64,000 nucleotides of DNA, from positions 2,666,001 to 2,730,000 of the forward strand of contig NZ_CP114599.1 in the NCBI RefSeq assembly GCF_027286305.1, in the 5' to 3' direction. Positions 1 through 8,661 of the stretch are shown in pieces. The notes under the pieces are model-generated. The model worked only from the letters and a program-made list of their open reading frames with translations. It made no database searches and was not told the DNA's origin. The stretch is from Phenylobacterium sp. NIBR 498073 (GTDB lineage: Bacteria; Pseudomonadota; Alphaproteobacteria; Caulobacterales; Caulobacteraceae). The position numbers were made by a program, and so were the translations under genes. Within the stretch, counting starts at the first letter, position 1. Each line of letters opens with the position of its first letter.

Positions 1-356
1 ATCCGGCCGATTTCCGAGAACATCACCCGGATGATCGAGCCGCGGATCGGGACTTCCAGGTCCAGCAGCTTCTCGATGGCCAGGCAGAACGCATGCTCCT
101 GATTCATCGGCGCCACGTAGTCGAGGCGGTCGAAGTACGGGATGTTCTGGAGGTAGGTCCGGTACTCCATCAGCTTTTCGGTGCCGCGATGCAGCAGGCC
201 GACGTGCGGGTCGACCCGCTCGACGACTTCACCGTCCAGCTCGAGCACCAGGCGCAGCACGCCGTGCGCCGCCGGGTGCTGCGGGCCGAAGTTGATGTTG
301 AACTTGCGGACCGGGGTTTCCGGGATCGCGACCGGGTTCGAAGCGTCGTCGGCCAT
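1..356 (-). CDS. nuoD: NADH-quinone oxidoreductase subunit D, N-terminal part (cut by window edge)
   Basis: This is the 49-kDa-type subunit of respiratory complex I, which helps form the quinone-binding site at the membrane interface. About 118 N-terminal residues are present, and the rest lies beyond position 1. The translation reads MADDASNP, then [17 protein letters not shown] and [18 protein letters not shown], which are the diagnostic N-terminal motifs of NuoD. The His of PAAHG and the HRGTEK segment line the quinone site in the family. The start overlaps the nuoC stop (TAATG), so the two are translationally coupled. Identity is certain; only completeness is limited by the window. Confidence 0.95.
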   Translation of the reverse strand, partial: MADDASNPVAIPETPVRKFNINFGPQHPAAHGVLRLVLELDGEVVERVDPHVGLLHRGTEKLMEYRTYLQNIPYFDRLDYVAPMNQEHAFCLAIEKLLDLEVPIRGSIIRVMFSEIGR

Positions 357-967
357 TATTTCGCCTCCGCCTTTTCATCGCCCGGCAGCACGTACTCGGC
401 GCCTTCCCAGGGCGAGAGGAAGTCCCAGTTGCGGAATTCGACCGATTTAACCGGTTCGTAGACCACCCGCTTCAGCTCGTCGTCGTAGCGCAGCTCGACA
501 TAGCCGGTCATCGGGAAGTCCTTCCGCAGCGGATGGCCGTGGAAGCCGTAGTCGGTGAGAATCCGGCGCAGGTCCGGATGCCCTTCGAAGAACACGCCGT
601 ACATGTCGAAGGCCTCGCGCTCGAACCAGTCGGCGCACGGATAGACGCCGGTCACGGTCGGAACCGGGGTGTCCTCGTCCGTCTGCACCTTGATCCGGAT
701 GCGGCGGTTCTTGGTCAGCGACAGCAAGTGGTAGACCACGTCGAAGCGCTGGGCGCGCTCCGGGTAGTCGACGCCGCAGAGGTCGATCAGCTGCTGGAAG
801 CCGAACTGGTCGCGCAGCAGGGTCAGCGCCTCGACGATTCGGCTGGCGGACCCCGTGAGGGTCAGCTCGCCATAGGCTACCTCGAAGCCGGCGACGGCGC
901 CGGCCCCGGCGGTGACGATCTCATCGCCCAGCGACCGCAGGGCGTCTTCGGTCAGGGGCCAGCTCAT
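356..967 (-). CDS. nuoC: NADH-quinone oxidoreductase subunit C
   Basis: This is the 30-kDa-type subunit of the complex I peripheral arm, 203 residues, a normal length for an unfused NuoC. The protein starts [13 protein letters not shown]. The family signature is clear around residues 125-160 ([19 protein letters not shown] followed by [13 protein letters not shown] and GHPLRKDFP). A longer open frame runs upstream to 1354, but it only shadows nuoB in another frame. The chosen ATG overlaps the nuoB TGA by four bases (ATGA), which settles the start. It is co-transcribed with nuoA, nuoB and nuoD. Confidence 0.96.
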   Translation of the reverse strand: MSWPLTEDALRSLGDEIVTAGAGAVAGFEVAYGELTLTGSASRIVEALTLLRDQFGFQQLIDLCGVDYPERAQRFDVVYHLLSLTKNRRIRIKVQTDEDTPVPTVTGVYPCADWFEREAFDMYGVFFEGHPDLRRILTDYGFHGHPLRKDFPMTGYVELRYDDELKRVVYEPVKSVEFRNWDFLSPWEGAEYVLPGDEKAEAK

Positions 968-1524
968 CGCTCGATCGTCCCCGTCCGGCGGATCTTCTTC
1001 TGCAGCTGCAGCACGCCGTAAACCAGCGCTTCGGCCGTGGGCGGGCAGCCCGGGACATAGATGTCGACCGGAACGATGCGGTCGCAGCCGCGCACCACCG
1101 AGTAGGAGAAGTAGTAGTAGCCGCCGCCGTTGGCGCACGAGCCCATCGAGATGACGTAACGCGGCTCCGGCATCTGGTCGTAGACCTTGCGCAGAGCGGG
1201 AGCCATCTTGTTGCAGAGCGTGCCGGCGACGATCATCACGTCCGACTGACGCGGGCTGGCGCGCGGGGCGAAGCCGTAGCGCTCCAGGTCGTAGCGCGGC
1301 ATCGAGGCCTGCATCATCTCGACCGCGCAACAGGCCAGGCCGAACGTCATCCACATCAGCGAGCCGGTGCGCGCCCAGGTGATCAGGTCGTCGGCTGCCG
1401 CCGTAATAAAGCCCTTGTCCGCCAGTTCATTCGACACGCCGTCGAAGAACGGGTCATGGAGCTTGGGGTCGTAGCCTTCGACCGTCGAACGGCCGGCCGA
1501 ACCCGCGGGAACGATCACTCCCAT
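964..1524 (-). CDS. nuoB: NADH-quinone oxidoreductase subunit B
   Basis: This complex I subunit carries the N2 [4Fe-4S] cluster, the last electron donor to quinone. It is 186 residues long. The cluster ligands are visible: the tandem cysteines of [11 protein letters not shown], the Cys of [12 protein letters not shown], and the Cys of [15 protein letters not shown]. The start at [11 protein letters not shown] was chosen because it matches the family N-terminus. Upstream codons in frame only shadow nuoA. The gene overlaps nuoA by 10 bp and nuoC by 4 bp, as expected for a tightly coupled operon. Its cluster would be supplied by the SUF system encoded at 47-54 kb. Confidence 0.97.
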   Translation of the reverse strand: MGVIVPAGSAGRSTVEGYDPKLHDPFFDGVSNELADKGFITAAADDLITWARTGSLMWMTFGLACCAVEMMQASMPRYDLERYGFAPRASPRQSDVMIVAGTLCNKMAPALRKVYDQMPEPRYVISMGSCANGGGYYYFSYSVVRGCDRIVPVDIYVPGCPPTAEALVYGVLQLQKKIRRTGTIER

Positions 1525-1892
1525 TCCAGGGCGCCTTTCTTCCATTCGTAGATGAAGCCGACGGTCAGCACGCCGAGGAAGGTCATCATCGACCAGAAGG
1601 CGAACTGTCCGAGCTCCTGCGGCAGCTTCATGAGCGACACCGCCCACGGGAACAGGAACGCCACTTCAAGGTCGAAGATGATGAAGAGGATCGACACCAG
1701 ATAGAACCGGACGTCGAACTTCATTCGCGCATCGTCGAAGGCGTTGAAGCCGCACTCATAGGTGGACAGCTTCTCAGGATCCGGCGCCTGCGGAGACAGC
1801 GTGGCCGAAGCCACGATGAATGCGAGGCCCAGGGCGGTCGCGATCCCTAGGAAGATCACGATGGGCAGATACTGCAAAAGAAAGGCGTTCAT
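1515..1892 (-). CDS. nuoA: NADH-quinone oxidoreductase subunit A
   Basis: This small membrane subunit of complex I (125 residues) is the first gene of the nuo operon. It has three predicted transmembrane segments, near residues 5-27, 60-82 and 90-112. The conserved loop [19 protein letters not shown] contains the ECG motif near residue 45, and [21 protein letters not shown] follows. An in-frame extension upstream to 1985 lacks family similarity, so the ATG at 1892 is preferred; it has a GAGGA element a few bases upstream. Together with nuoB, nuoC and nuoD it shows the canonical gene order. Confidence 0.95.
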   Translation of the reverse strand: MNAFLLQYLPIVIFLGIATALGLAFIVASATLSPQAPDPEKLSTYECGFNAFDDARMKFDVRFYLVSILFIIFDLEVAFLFPWAVSLMKLPQELGQFAFWSMMTFLGVLTVGFIYEWKKGALEWE

Positions 1893-2157
1893 GGAATCCT
1901 CGAAGGAGTCGCGCGCCCTTCTAGACCAGCATCGCTCAGGGTTCAAACGGCGTGGTGCGACCGGTGGTATCGCAAATGCGCGCAACCTGCATCGTCTGAT
2001 AATTCCGCGCCCCGCGCCCGTGATCCATGCTCACATGTCTTCGATGGCGGAGAAGGTACGACTGACAATCACTCGCAATATTTGACAGCGCTCCCGGCCC
2101 TTTTCGGAGAAAAAAGCAGGCCTCGCCGGTTTGTCCACAGCTGCGCAAGATTGGCCG
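1893..2157. other. Intergenic region upstream of nuoA
   Basis: This stretch lies between the divergently oriented nuo operon and the first tRNA-Asp promoter. It should hold the nuo promoter on the minus strand, but I could not pick out a convincing -35/-10 pair. Open frames crossing it on either strand lack recognisable protein similarity and differ from neighbouring coding style. Confidence 0.4.
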
Positions 2158-2186
2158 TTGACACGATTCAGGCGGGGTCATATCAG
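2158..2186 (+). promoter_or_regulatory. Sigma-70-type promoter of the first tRNA-Asp gene
   Basis: A perfect -35 hexamer TTGACA (2158-2163) is followed by a 17-bp spacer and TATCAG (2181-2186) as -10. The mature tRNA begins 29 bases after the -10, a sensible leader length. The second tRNA-Asp copy keeps the TATCAG and downstream leader but lacks this -35. Confidence 0.6.
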
Positions 2187-2214
2187 ACGCCCCTCGCGGC
2201 GACGTAGCCGTCAC

Positions 2215-2291
<77 letters not shown>

Positions 2292-2484
2292 CTTCTTCTT
2301 TCCCTACAAGAACCTGATGTAAAGTGCAGCGCCGCACAGCACGCCATTTGGCGAGCTCCATGCCGCTCAAGCCGCCGACGCGCCTGCGACTGAACCGACG
2401 GCTCTCACATCCCCGCACCGATCCCCCTTCCGATTTCGATTCAGGTGGGGTATCAGACGCCCCTCGCGGCGACGTAGCCGTCAC

Positions 2485-2561
<77 letters not shown>

Positions 2562-2699
2562 CTTCCCCCGACAACTCAAGAACATAGCGCAAAGCGGCCA
2601 ATGCTGGCGCGCGCGTCGCTTCCCACGAAAAACTTGAAATGGCTCTGCTTGACTTGGGGTGGCGCCGGGCGTCCGCTTCTCCCAATGAGGGAGGACGCT

Positions 2700-3374
2700 A
2701 TGCCAAGAATACATGCGCCGGCAGTCGCCTTTGCGGCGGCCGCCTGCTTCTGGGCCGGATCAGCCGAGGCGGCCCGCTACTATGAGATCACGCTCAAGGG
2801 CGAGCTGGTGAGCGAATTGGGCTACGGCCCATGGGAACTCAACACCGGGGTCGATCAAAAGCTGGCGGTCGGAAACATCGTCACGTTGACCGCGCGCTTC
2901 AACGCCGATCGGGCCTTCGACCAGGGCGGAGGCTTCGTGGCTGGTCTTTACGGCCTGCCGACCGGCGGCGAAGAGTTCTGGCGCCTCGACGTCGGCGGCC
3001 TCACCTGGAATTCGATTCACGAGATGTACGATGGCTTCCCGATCTACGTCGATGACGAAAACTATTACGCCGACCCGTCGATCCGCTTCGCCGGCGGCAA
3101 GGTGACCGGCGTCTCCGGCGAGATGGTGCCGACCTCGACCGACACGATCCCGGTCTTCCGGCTCTCCGATTTCCGCATCGAGCCGGGCGAAGGGCTATAT
3201 GGAAACACCTACGGGACCCAGGGCTTCAAAGGGACCTGGGACTACGCTGGCTCGTCGGCGGTCCTCTCGGGCGTGCCCGAGCCGGCGACCTGGGCGATCA
3301 TGATTGTCGGGTTCGGCATGACCGGGGCGACGATCCGGGCCGCCCGCCGCCGCGGCAAGACCGCCCACGCCTAG
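2700..3374 (+). CDS. PEP-CTERM (PEPxxWA type) sorting domain-containing secreted protein
   Basis: A 224-residue exported protein of unknown role. It starts MPRIHAPAVAFAAAACFWAG with a Sec signal peptide ending near SAEAA (residues 1-22). The body is beta-rich and has no enzyme motif I recognise. The C-terminus is a textbook sorting signal: VPEPATWAIMIVGFGMTGA, then the basic cluster RAARRR. This is the PEPxxWA form common in alphaproteobacteria and is processed by an exosortase in the inner membrane. A strong AGGGAGG ribosome site precedes the ATG at 2700; an in-frame extension to 2601 is disfavoured. No exosortase or exopolysaccharide gene is in the window, so its processing partner is elsewhere. 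Paralogues of such proteins are usually scattered singly, as here. Confidence 0.85.
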   Translation: MPRIHAPAVAFAAAACFWAGSAEAARYYEITLKGELVSELGYGPWELNTGVDQKLAVGNIVTLTARFNADRAFDQGGGFVAGLYGLPTGGEEFWRLDVGGLTWNSIHEMYDGFPIYVDDENYYADPSIRFAGGKVTGVSGEMVPTSTDTIPVFRLSDFRIEPGEGLYGNTYGTQGFKGTWDYAGSSAVLSGVPEPATWAIMIVGFGMTGATIRAARRRGKTAHA

Positions 3375-3382
3375 CAGGCCGC

Positions 3383-3412
3383 CTCCGGGGCGGCGGCTCT
3401 CGCGCCCCGGAG
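3383..3412 (+). terminator. GC-rich hairpin after the PEP-CTERM gene
   Basis: A perfect 10-bp stem CTCCGGGGCG/CGCCCCGGAG with a 10-nt loop lies 8 bases after the stop. There is no T-run, so termination is plausible but not proven. Confidence 0.4.
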
Positions 3413-3487
3413 CACGCCTTGGCTCCCTGAGACTCGACCATTCCCTCCAACGCGCGGACACCTTCACTGTCGACGGAGGATGCGCGC

Positions 3488-3628
3488 ATGAGGACCTACC
3501 GCATGGTTTGGTTCGGACTGCTGCTGCAGTACTTTCTGATGGTCCAGGAGCAGGCAGGCGCGGACTTCGCCACCCGGACCGTCAATTTCTTCAGCTACTT
3601 CACCATTCTCAGCAACCTGCTGGCGGCG
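3488..3628 (+). pseudogene. Truncated remnant of a Pr6Pr-like (FAR-17a/AIG1-like) membrane protein
   Basis: A good GGAGG ribosome site and ATG begin MRTYRMVWFGLLLQYFLMVQ, followed by TRTVNFFSYFTILSNLLAA. The FFSYFTILSN segment is typical of the first helices of bacterial Pr6Pr-type membrane proteins of about 200 residues. After about residue 47 the frame turns into arginine- and proline-rich sequence with no membrane segments. A different frame from 3631 to 3732 (33 codons, MSAPTLAPASPLG) then runs to a stop overlapping the end of the next gene. The picture is a gene whose body has been deleted, leaving the 5' end and its ribosome site. The family call rests on one helix motif and is moderate. 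Confidence 0.5.
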
Positions 3629-3728
3629 CCATGTCGGCCCCGACGCTCGCCCCGGCAAGCCCGCTCGGTCGCCACTTCGCCACTCGGGCCGCGCGCACCG
3701 CGCTCAACCGCCTTCTGGGCGGCAGGGC

Positions 3729-4304
3729 TTAGGCCGCCCCCTCACGCATTCCCTTCAGCGCCGCGGCCCAGCGGGCCAGCTCGTCCAGCATGGTCTTGGC
3801 CGAGCCCAGGTGGATTTCGTTGGGCGTGAAGCGCTTCTCGTCGTCCAGATGCTGGCTGAACATTGGGATCATCACCTGCTCGGGCAACGGCATAATCTTG
3901 AAGCTGGTCATCATCAGCTTCTCAGTCTGGGTGGCGCGGATGCCGCCCGACACCCCGCCATAGCTGACGAAGCCGGCGACCTTGTTGTGCCACTCGAGCA
4001 CCAGGTAGTTCATCGCGTTCACCAGCGAGGGCGGCGGCCCGAAGTTGTACTCGGGCGTCACGAACACGAATGCGTCGGCGCTCTCCACGCTCGCGCTCCA
4101 GGCCTTGGTGTGGGCGTGCTCGTACTTGCGCAGGCGCGGATGGTGAGGCTCGTCGAAGACCGGCAGGGCGTAGTCAGCCAGATCTTCGAGGCTGACATCG
4201 AAGCCGCCATGCTCCTTGGCGTAGGTTTCGAACCACCGACCGATCGAAAGACCGACACGCCCAGGGCGGGTCGAACAGACGATGACGTTGAGCTTCAGGG
4301 CCAT
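3729..4304 (-). CDS. NADPH-dependent FMN reductase family protein
   Basis: A 191-residue flavodoxin-fold cytoplasmic protein that would reduce FMN or quinone-like acceptors with NAD(P)H. The FMN phosphate loop is CSTRPGRVG near residues 11-19. The family signature TPEYNFGPPPSLVNAMNYL is near residues 83-101, and SYGGVSGG near residue 113 contacts the flavin in relatives. The length is typical of the family (about 180-195 residues). Its stop overlaps the end of the small fragment at 3631-3732 convergently. It lies downstream of, and on the same strand as, the GFA-family gene, separated by about 80 bp. The physiological substrate cannot be read from sequence. Confidence 0.88.
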   Translation of the reverse strand: MALKLNVIVCSTRPGRVGLSIGRWFETYAKEHGGFDVSLEDLADYALPVFDEPHHPRLRKYEHAHTKAWSASVESADAFVFVTPEYNFGPPPSLVNAMNYLVLEWHNKVAGFVSYGGVSGGIRATQTEKLMMTSFKIMPLPEQVMIPMFSQHLDDEKRFTPNEIHLGSAKTMLDELARWAAALKGMREGAA

Positions 4305-4385
4305 GGCGATTCTCCGAGCAAACCTATCGCCCCCAGCATAGCCGGCCCGGGGCCTCGAAGTCGTCCGCCGGAATGGCGCGCGCTC

Positions 4386-4796
4386 CTATCCGGGCGGCCC
4401 GCGCTCGAACACGGGCAGGCCGGGCGTCATCTGATGCCAGGACGGCGCGTCGACCGTCCAGATGTGCATGCCCGGCGACAACGCCGACGGATCGTCGAGG
4501 CCGCCCAGCTTCACGGCCAGGAACGGCAGCACCTCCGGGTCCGAGTAGAGCGGCGTGCCGCAATCAGGGCAGAACGCCCGCAGCACGTCCTGACCGCTGC
4601 CGCCGGGACTGACGAACGCCTTCGGCTCGCCCTGCGTCACCTCGAAGGCCTCGCGCATCACCAACGCCACATAGTTCGGGCCGCCGCCGGAGCTGTACTG
4701 ACATTGCCGACAATGGCAGACGCCCACTCCCATCGGCGCCTGGCTGACCCGGAAGCGGATCTTGCGACAGGCGCAGCCGCCCTGAAGTTCACTCAT
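4386..4796 (-). CDS. GFA (glutathione-dependent formaldehyde-activating enzyme/CENP-V-like) family protein
   Basis: A 136-residue zinc-binding protein of the Gfa fold. The cysteine ligands are laid out as GGCACRKIRF (residues 7-16), CHCRQCQYSSGG (near 27-38) and CPDCGTPLYSD (near 75-85), matching the family pattern CxCG-like, CHCxxC and CxxCG. The family was named for glutathione-dependent formaldehyde chemistry, but most members, including small ones like this, have no proven reaction. GTG and ATG codons are adjacent at the start; the ATG at 4796 follows a GGGGAGG ribosome site and is preferred. It begins 10 bases after the monooxygenase stop, so the two are probably co-transcribed. Confidence 0.85.
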   Translation of the reverse strand: MSELQGGCACRKIRFRVSQAPMGVGVCHCRQCQYSSGGGPNYVALVMREAFEVTQGEPKAFVSPGGSGQDVLRAFCPDCGTPLYSDPEVLPFLAVKLGGLDDPSALSPGMHIWTVDAPSWHQMTPGLPVFERGPPG

Positions 4797-4806
4797 CACC
4801 CCTCCC

Positions 4807-6726
4807 CTAGCCGACCAGTTCGGCGCTCTTCGTCAGCACGAAATCATCCGGGTCGGGCGCCAGCGTCGCGCGCCAGTAGTCGACAAGGGCGAAGGGCCAG
4901 TTCTGGCTGACGCGGCCGCTCTCGCTCTTGTACCAACTGCTCACCTGCGGCGCGCCCCAGGCCATCAGGCTGTTGCCGGCGTCCACCCGCTCATTGAACG
5001 CGTCATGCACCTCGCGGCGCGGCTCCATCGCCGTCGCCCCGGTCTGGGCCAACAGCTTCAGGCACCCGACGATGTAGCGGACGCTGCACTCGGAGAAGAA
5101 GATGATCGAGCCGTTGACGACGATGTTGGTGTTCGGCCCGTAGATCATGAACAGGTTCGGGAAGCCCGGCGTGGTCATGCCGAGATAGGCCCGCGGGTCG
5201 CCGCCCCAGGTCTCGTGCAGATCGGCCCCGCCGCGTCCTTTGATCTTCATCGGCCACAGGAACTTCGATGCATGGAAGCCGGTGCCGTAGATGATCACGT
5301 CGAAATCGCGCGACTTGCCGTCGGCGGTGGTGACACCGGTCTCGGTGATCTCGGCGATGGAGTCGGTGACCAGCTCGACGTTCGGTCGCTGCAGCGCGGC
5401 CATCCAGACGCCGTTGTCGAGCAGCGAGCGCTTGCCGCCGACCGGATAGTTCGGGATCACCTTCTCAACCAGGTCGGGCCGGTTCGGGGCCTGCTCGGCG
5501 ATCGCCATCGCGATCATGTCCCGGAAGCCTTGGTTCAGTTCGCTGACCGCGGTCGGCGGGCCGTTCCAGGCGGGATCGGCGGTGACCATCGGCAACAGGC
5601 CGTCCGTCACCATCCAGAACATCCAGAAGCGGTACCATTTGTCGTAGAACGGCACGTGCTCCATCAGCCAGTTCATCCCCTCGGGGACGTCCTCGTGATA
5701 GTGCGCCACGGGGAACCCCCAAGGCGGGGTGCGCTGGAAGACGGTCAGGCTGGCGACCTTGCCGGTGATCTCGGGCACGAACTGATAGGCGCTGGCGCCG
5801 GTGCCGATGACGGCCACGCGCTTGCCGGTCAGGTCGACGTCGTGTCGCCACTCGGCTGAGTGGAAGGCCGGCCCGGCGAAGCGCTCCCGGCCCTTGATAT
5901 CCGGATATCGCGGCCGGTTCAGTTGGCCGACCGCGGTGACGACGGCGTTGGCCTCCACATGCTCGACGCCCTCCGGGGTCTTCAGCCGGACCTTCCAGAC
6001 GCCGCGATGATCGTCCCAGACCATCTCCTCGACCGTGACCCCGAAGCGGATGTGCTTCTTCAGGTCGTGCTTGGCGGCGACCCCGCGGAAATAGTCCAGC
6101 AGCACCGGCTGGGTGGAGAAGTGCTGCGGCCAGAAGTGGTTCGGCTCGAAGCTGTAGGAATACATGTGGTTCGAGGAGTCGACCCGGCAGCCGGGATAGG
6201 TGTTCTCCAGCCAAGTCCCGCCAACGTCGGCGTTCTTGTCGACCACCTGGAACGGCACGCCGGCCTGCTCGAGGCGCAGCGCGGTCAGCAGGCCCGACAT
6301 TCCCGCCCCGACCACCAGGACATGCAGCCGGCGCGCGACGGTCTTCAGCTCCGGCGACCAGTCGGGATCCTTCGAGGAGTGGCCGTCCAGCGCCAGTTCG
6401 TCGGTGAGGAAGTCGCCATAGCTGTCGGGGATGTCGGCCCCGGCCACGAAGCTCATCATTTCCCGGACCATGGCCGGCGACGGCGTCGCCGCCATCGGGG
6501 TCTTGCCGGTCAGGTAGTCGGTGATCGCCGCCTTGGCGAGCGCGCGCATCTTCGCCTGTTCGCCCTCGGGAACTCCGGTCTCGCCTCGCGACAGCGGCGT
6601 ATAGGCCGGCCGCCACTCGGACCGCAGCCAACCGGGATCGCCGGTCAGGTGGACGAGCGCCGCCGAGAGCGCCGGCAGATGCGCCGTCGCCAACGCCTGG
6701 TCGAGAGGCCCAAGGTCCACCGCCAT
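4807..6726 (-). CDS. Flavin-binding monooxygenase (Baeyer-Villiger-type), N-terminally extended
   Basis: A 639-residue class B flavoprotein monooxygenase that would insert oxygen into ketones using NADPH and FAD. The first 130 or so residues form an extra N-terminal region (mostly helical by composition) seen in a subgroup of these enzymes. The FAD Rossmann motif VVGAGMSGLL is near residue 139, and VDKNADVGGTWLENTYPG follows. The NADPH Rossmann motif is VIGTGASAYQ near residue 307. The usual Baeyer-Villiger fingerprint FxGxxxHTxxWP appears in degenerate form as FAGPAFHSAEWRHD. The ATG at 6726 is the only reasonable start. The gene lies 82 bp downstream of the CYP153 gene on the same strand, which suggests joint use on hydrocarbon or ketone substrates. 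The exact substrate is unknown. Confidence 0.85.
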   Translation of the reverse strand: MAVDLGPLDQALATAHLPALSAALVHLTGDPGWLRSEWRPAYTPLSRGETGVPEGEQAKMRALAKAAITDYLTGKTPMAATPSPAMVREMMSFVAGADIPDSYGDFLTDELALDGHSSKDPDWSPELKTVARRLHVLVVGAGMSGLLTALRLEQAGVPFQVVDKNADVGGTWLENTYPGCRVDSSNHMYSYSFEPNHFWPQHFSTQPVLLDYFRGVAAKHDLKKHIRFGVTVEEMVWDDHRGVWKVRLKTPEGVEHVEANAVVTAVGQLNRPRYPDIKGRERFAGPAFHSAEWRHDVDLTGKRVAVIGTGASAYQFVPEITGKVASLTVFQRTPPWGFPVAHYHEDVPEGMNWLMEHVPFYDKWYRFWMFWMVTDGLLPMVTADPAWNGPPTAVSELNQGFRDMIAMAIAEQAPNRPDLVEKVIPNYPVGGKRSLLDNGVWMAALQRPNVELVTDSIAEITETGVTTADGKSRDFDVIIYGTGFHASKFLWPMKIKGRGGADLHETWGGDPRAYLGMTTPGFPNLFMIYGPNTNIVVNGSIIFFSECSVRYIVGCLKLLAQTGATAMEPRREVHDAFNERVDAGNSLMAWGAPQVSSWYKSESGRVSQNWPFALVDYWRATLAPDPDDFVLTKSAELVG

Positions 6727-6808
6727 GACACGTCTCCGCCCTGACTATCGTTGTTATGCGAGAAGACTACGCCTCTCGCGCGCCAGGGAAAGGGCGCCGT
6801 GACGTCAG

Positions 6809-8068
6809 CTAGGCGTGAATGCGGACCGGCAGCGTCTCATAACCCTTCACGAAGCTGGAACGGACCCGCCGCGGTTCGCCGACGACTTCCACATGCTTGA
6901 ACCGCTTGAGGATTTCCTCCCAGACGATGCGCAGCTGCATCTCGGCCAGGCGGTTGCCGACGCAGCGGTGGATGCCGAAGCCGAACGACAGATGCTGGCG
7001 CGGCCGTTCGCGGTCGATGACGAAGGCGTCCGGATTGGCGATCACCTCGTCGTCACGGTTACCCGAGACGTACCACATGACCACCTTGTCGCCCTTGCGG
7101 ATCTGCTTGCCGGCCAGCTCGACGTCTTCCAGCGCCGTACGGCGCATATGAGCGAGCGGGGTCTGCCAGCGGATGATCTCCGAGACCATCGACGGGATCA
7201 GCGCCGGGTTCGCCTTCAGCTTGTCGTACTGTTCGGGATTCTGGTTGAGCGCTAGCAGACCGCCGCTGATCGAGTTGCGGGTGGTGTCGTTGCCGCCGAC
7301 GATCAGCAGGATGATGTTGCCGAGATATTCGTCGGGACTCATGTTCCGCGTCGCCTCGCCATGGGCGAGCATCGAGACCAGGTCTCCTGCCGGCGGGCGG
7401 TTGACCCGCTGGTTCCAGAGTTCGGTGAAGCTGGCCAGGCATTCCATCAGTTCGGCCTGCCGCGCCTCTTCGGTCTCGCACAGCCCCCCTGGCATCGGCA
7501 GGGTCGTCGCCACGTCCGACCACCGCGTCAGCCGTCGCCGATGCTCGAACGGATAGTCGAACAACGTCGCCAGCATCTGGGTGGTCAGCTCGATCGACAC
7601 CCGGTCGACCCAGTCGAAGGTCTCGCCGACCGGCAGTTCGTCGAGGATGCGCCCGGCCCGCTCGCGGATGATCGGTTCCAGAACCTGCAGGTTGGCGGGC
7701 GAGACCACTGGACTGACCGTCTTCCGCTGCACGTCGTGTTTAGGTGGATCCATCGAGATGAAGCTGGGCCGGCGCAGGTCTGGCCGCGCGTCGCGGATCG
7801 TGATCCCGCCCAGGGCGGCCTCCGACGAAAAGGTCCCGTGATTGGTGTCCACGGCCATGATGTCGTTGAACTTGGTGACCGACCAATAGGGACCGAACTC
7901 GCTGTCCTTGCACCAGTGGACCGGGTCCTCGCGCCGCAGCCGCTCGAAGTAGGGCCAGTGAGTATCGGTGCGGAACAGGTCAGGATCGCCGGGATTGAAC
8001 TCCTCCAGCGGCAAGGAATAGGCCCTGGCCTTGGCCTCGTCGGCCAGCTTCATGGCGCCGTCAGCCAT
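6809..8068 (-). CDS. Cytochrome P450, CYP153 family (alkane/fatty-acid terminal hydroxylase type)
   Basis: A 419-residue soluble class I P450. The features that mark CYP153 are the I-helix GGNDTTRNSISGGLLALNQN, the ExxR segment EIIRWQTPLAHMRRTA, KGDKVVMWYVSGNRD, the heme loop FGFGIHRCVGNRLAEMQ with the axial Cys at residue 369, and the C-terminal SFVKGYETLPVRI. Known CYP153 enzymes hydroxylate medium-chain n-alkanes, terpenes or fatty acids at the terminal carbon, using a separate ferredoxin and ferredoxin reductase; neither is present nearby. The start at MADGAMKLADE follows an AGGGAGA ribosome site; a 29-codon upstream extension lacks family similarity. The clustering with the flavin monooxygenase downstream supports a catabolic role. 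Confidence 0.92.
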   Translation of the reverse strand: MADGAMKLADEAKARAYSLPLEEFNPGDPDLFRTDTHWPYFERLRREDPVHWCKDSEFGPYWSVTKFNDIMAVDTNHGTFSSEAALGGITIRDARPDLRRPSFISMDPPKHDVQRKTVSPVVSPANLQVLEPIIRERAGRILDELPVGETFDWVDRVSIELTTQMLATLFDYPFEHRRRLTRWSDVATTLPMPGGLCETEEARQAELMECLASFTELWNQRVNRPPAGDLVSMLAHGEATRNMSPDEYLGNIILLIVGGNDTTRNSISGGLLALNQNPEQYDKLKANPALIPSMVSEIIRWQTPLAHMRRTALEDVELAGKQIRKGDKVVMWYVSGNRDDEVIANPDAFVIDRERPRQHLSFGFGIHRCVGNRLAEMQLRIVWEEILKRFKHVEVVGEPRRVRSSFVKGYETLPVRIHA

Positions 8069-8188
8069 CGCGCGATCTCCCTGTGTGATCGACGCCTGGT
8101 CGCAGCTGCCGCCGGCGCCGTTGGACCGATGAAAGCCCAATCCGCCGATCGCCACAACAACCCTTTGAATCCAAACTAAGTTCGGTTC

Positions 8189-8656
8189 TCAGTCATCCTG
8201 CCGCGACTTCCAGACCGCATAGAGCGAGGGCCCGTCGCGAGGGACCGCCTGCTGGCGGATGTCGATCGCCTGGGCGTCCAATGGCTTGGCCATCTGCGCG
8301 TAGACACGGGCCGTGGACAGGCCGAACGCCTCGGCCTCGTCGTTCGAATAGCAGAAGCGCACCGCCGCCACTCCGGTCATGTGCATCGCCGCCAGGCACA
8401 TCGGACATGGCTGGCCGCTGGCGTAGATCATGCAGCCGTCGAGCCGCGGGACGCCCAGCGCCTGCGCCGCCCTGCGCATCGCCGTCAGTTCGGCGTGGGC
8501 GGTCGGATCCCCCGTCGCGCCGATTTCGTTGACGCCGGTGGCGATGACCTCGCCGTCCTTGACCACCACCGCGCCGAACGGCCGCCCGCCGCTGTCGAGG
8601 ACATTTGCCGTCGCCAGGTCCACGGCTTGGGCCATGAAGTCAGCCTCGGTCGGCAT
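8189..8656 (-). CDS. Nucleoside deaminase (cytidine/deoxycytidylate deaminase fold, guanine deaminase-like)
   Basis: A 155-residue zinc-dependent deaminase. The zinc and catalytic motifs are THAELTAMRRA (His and Glu near residues 54-56) and GQPCPMCLAAMHM (two Cys near 83-86), the HAE...PCxxC pattern of the family. The spacing and the C-terminal region resemble bacterial guanine deaminase or related tRNA/base deaminases more than cytidine deaminase itself. It probably acts as a homodimer in the cytoplasm. The gene begins 5 bp after the stop of the aldo/keto reductase and is likely co-transcribed with it. The substrate is not determinable from sequence alone. Confidence 0.87.
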   Translation of the reverse strand: MPTEADFMAQAVDLATANVLDSGGRPFGAVVVKDGEVIATGVNEIGATGDPTAHAELTAMRRAAQALGVPRLDGCMIYASGQPCPMCLAAMHMTGVAAVRFCYSNDEAEAFGLSTARVYAQMAKPLDAQAIDIRQQAVPRDGPSLYAVWKSRQDD

Positions 8657-8661
8657 CGCCG

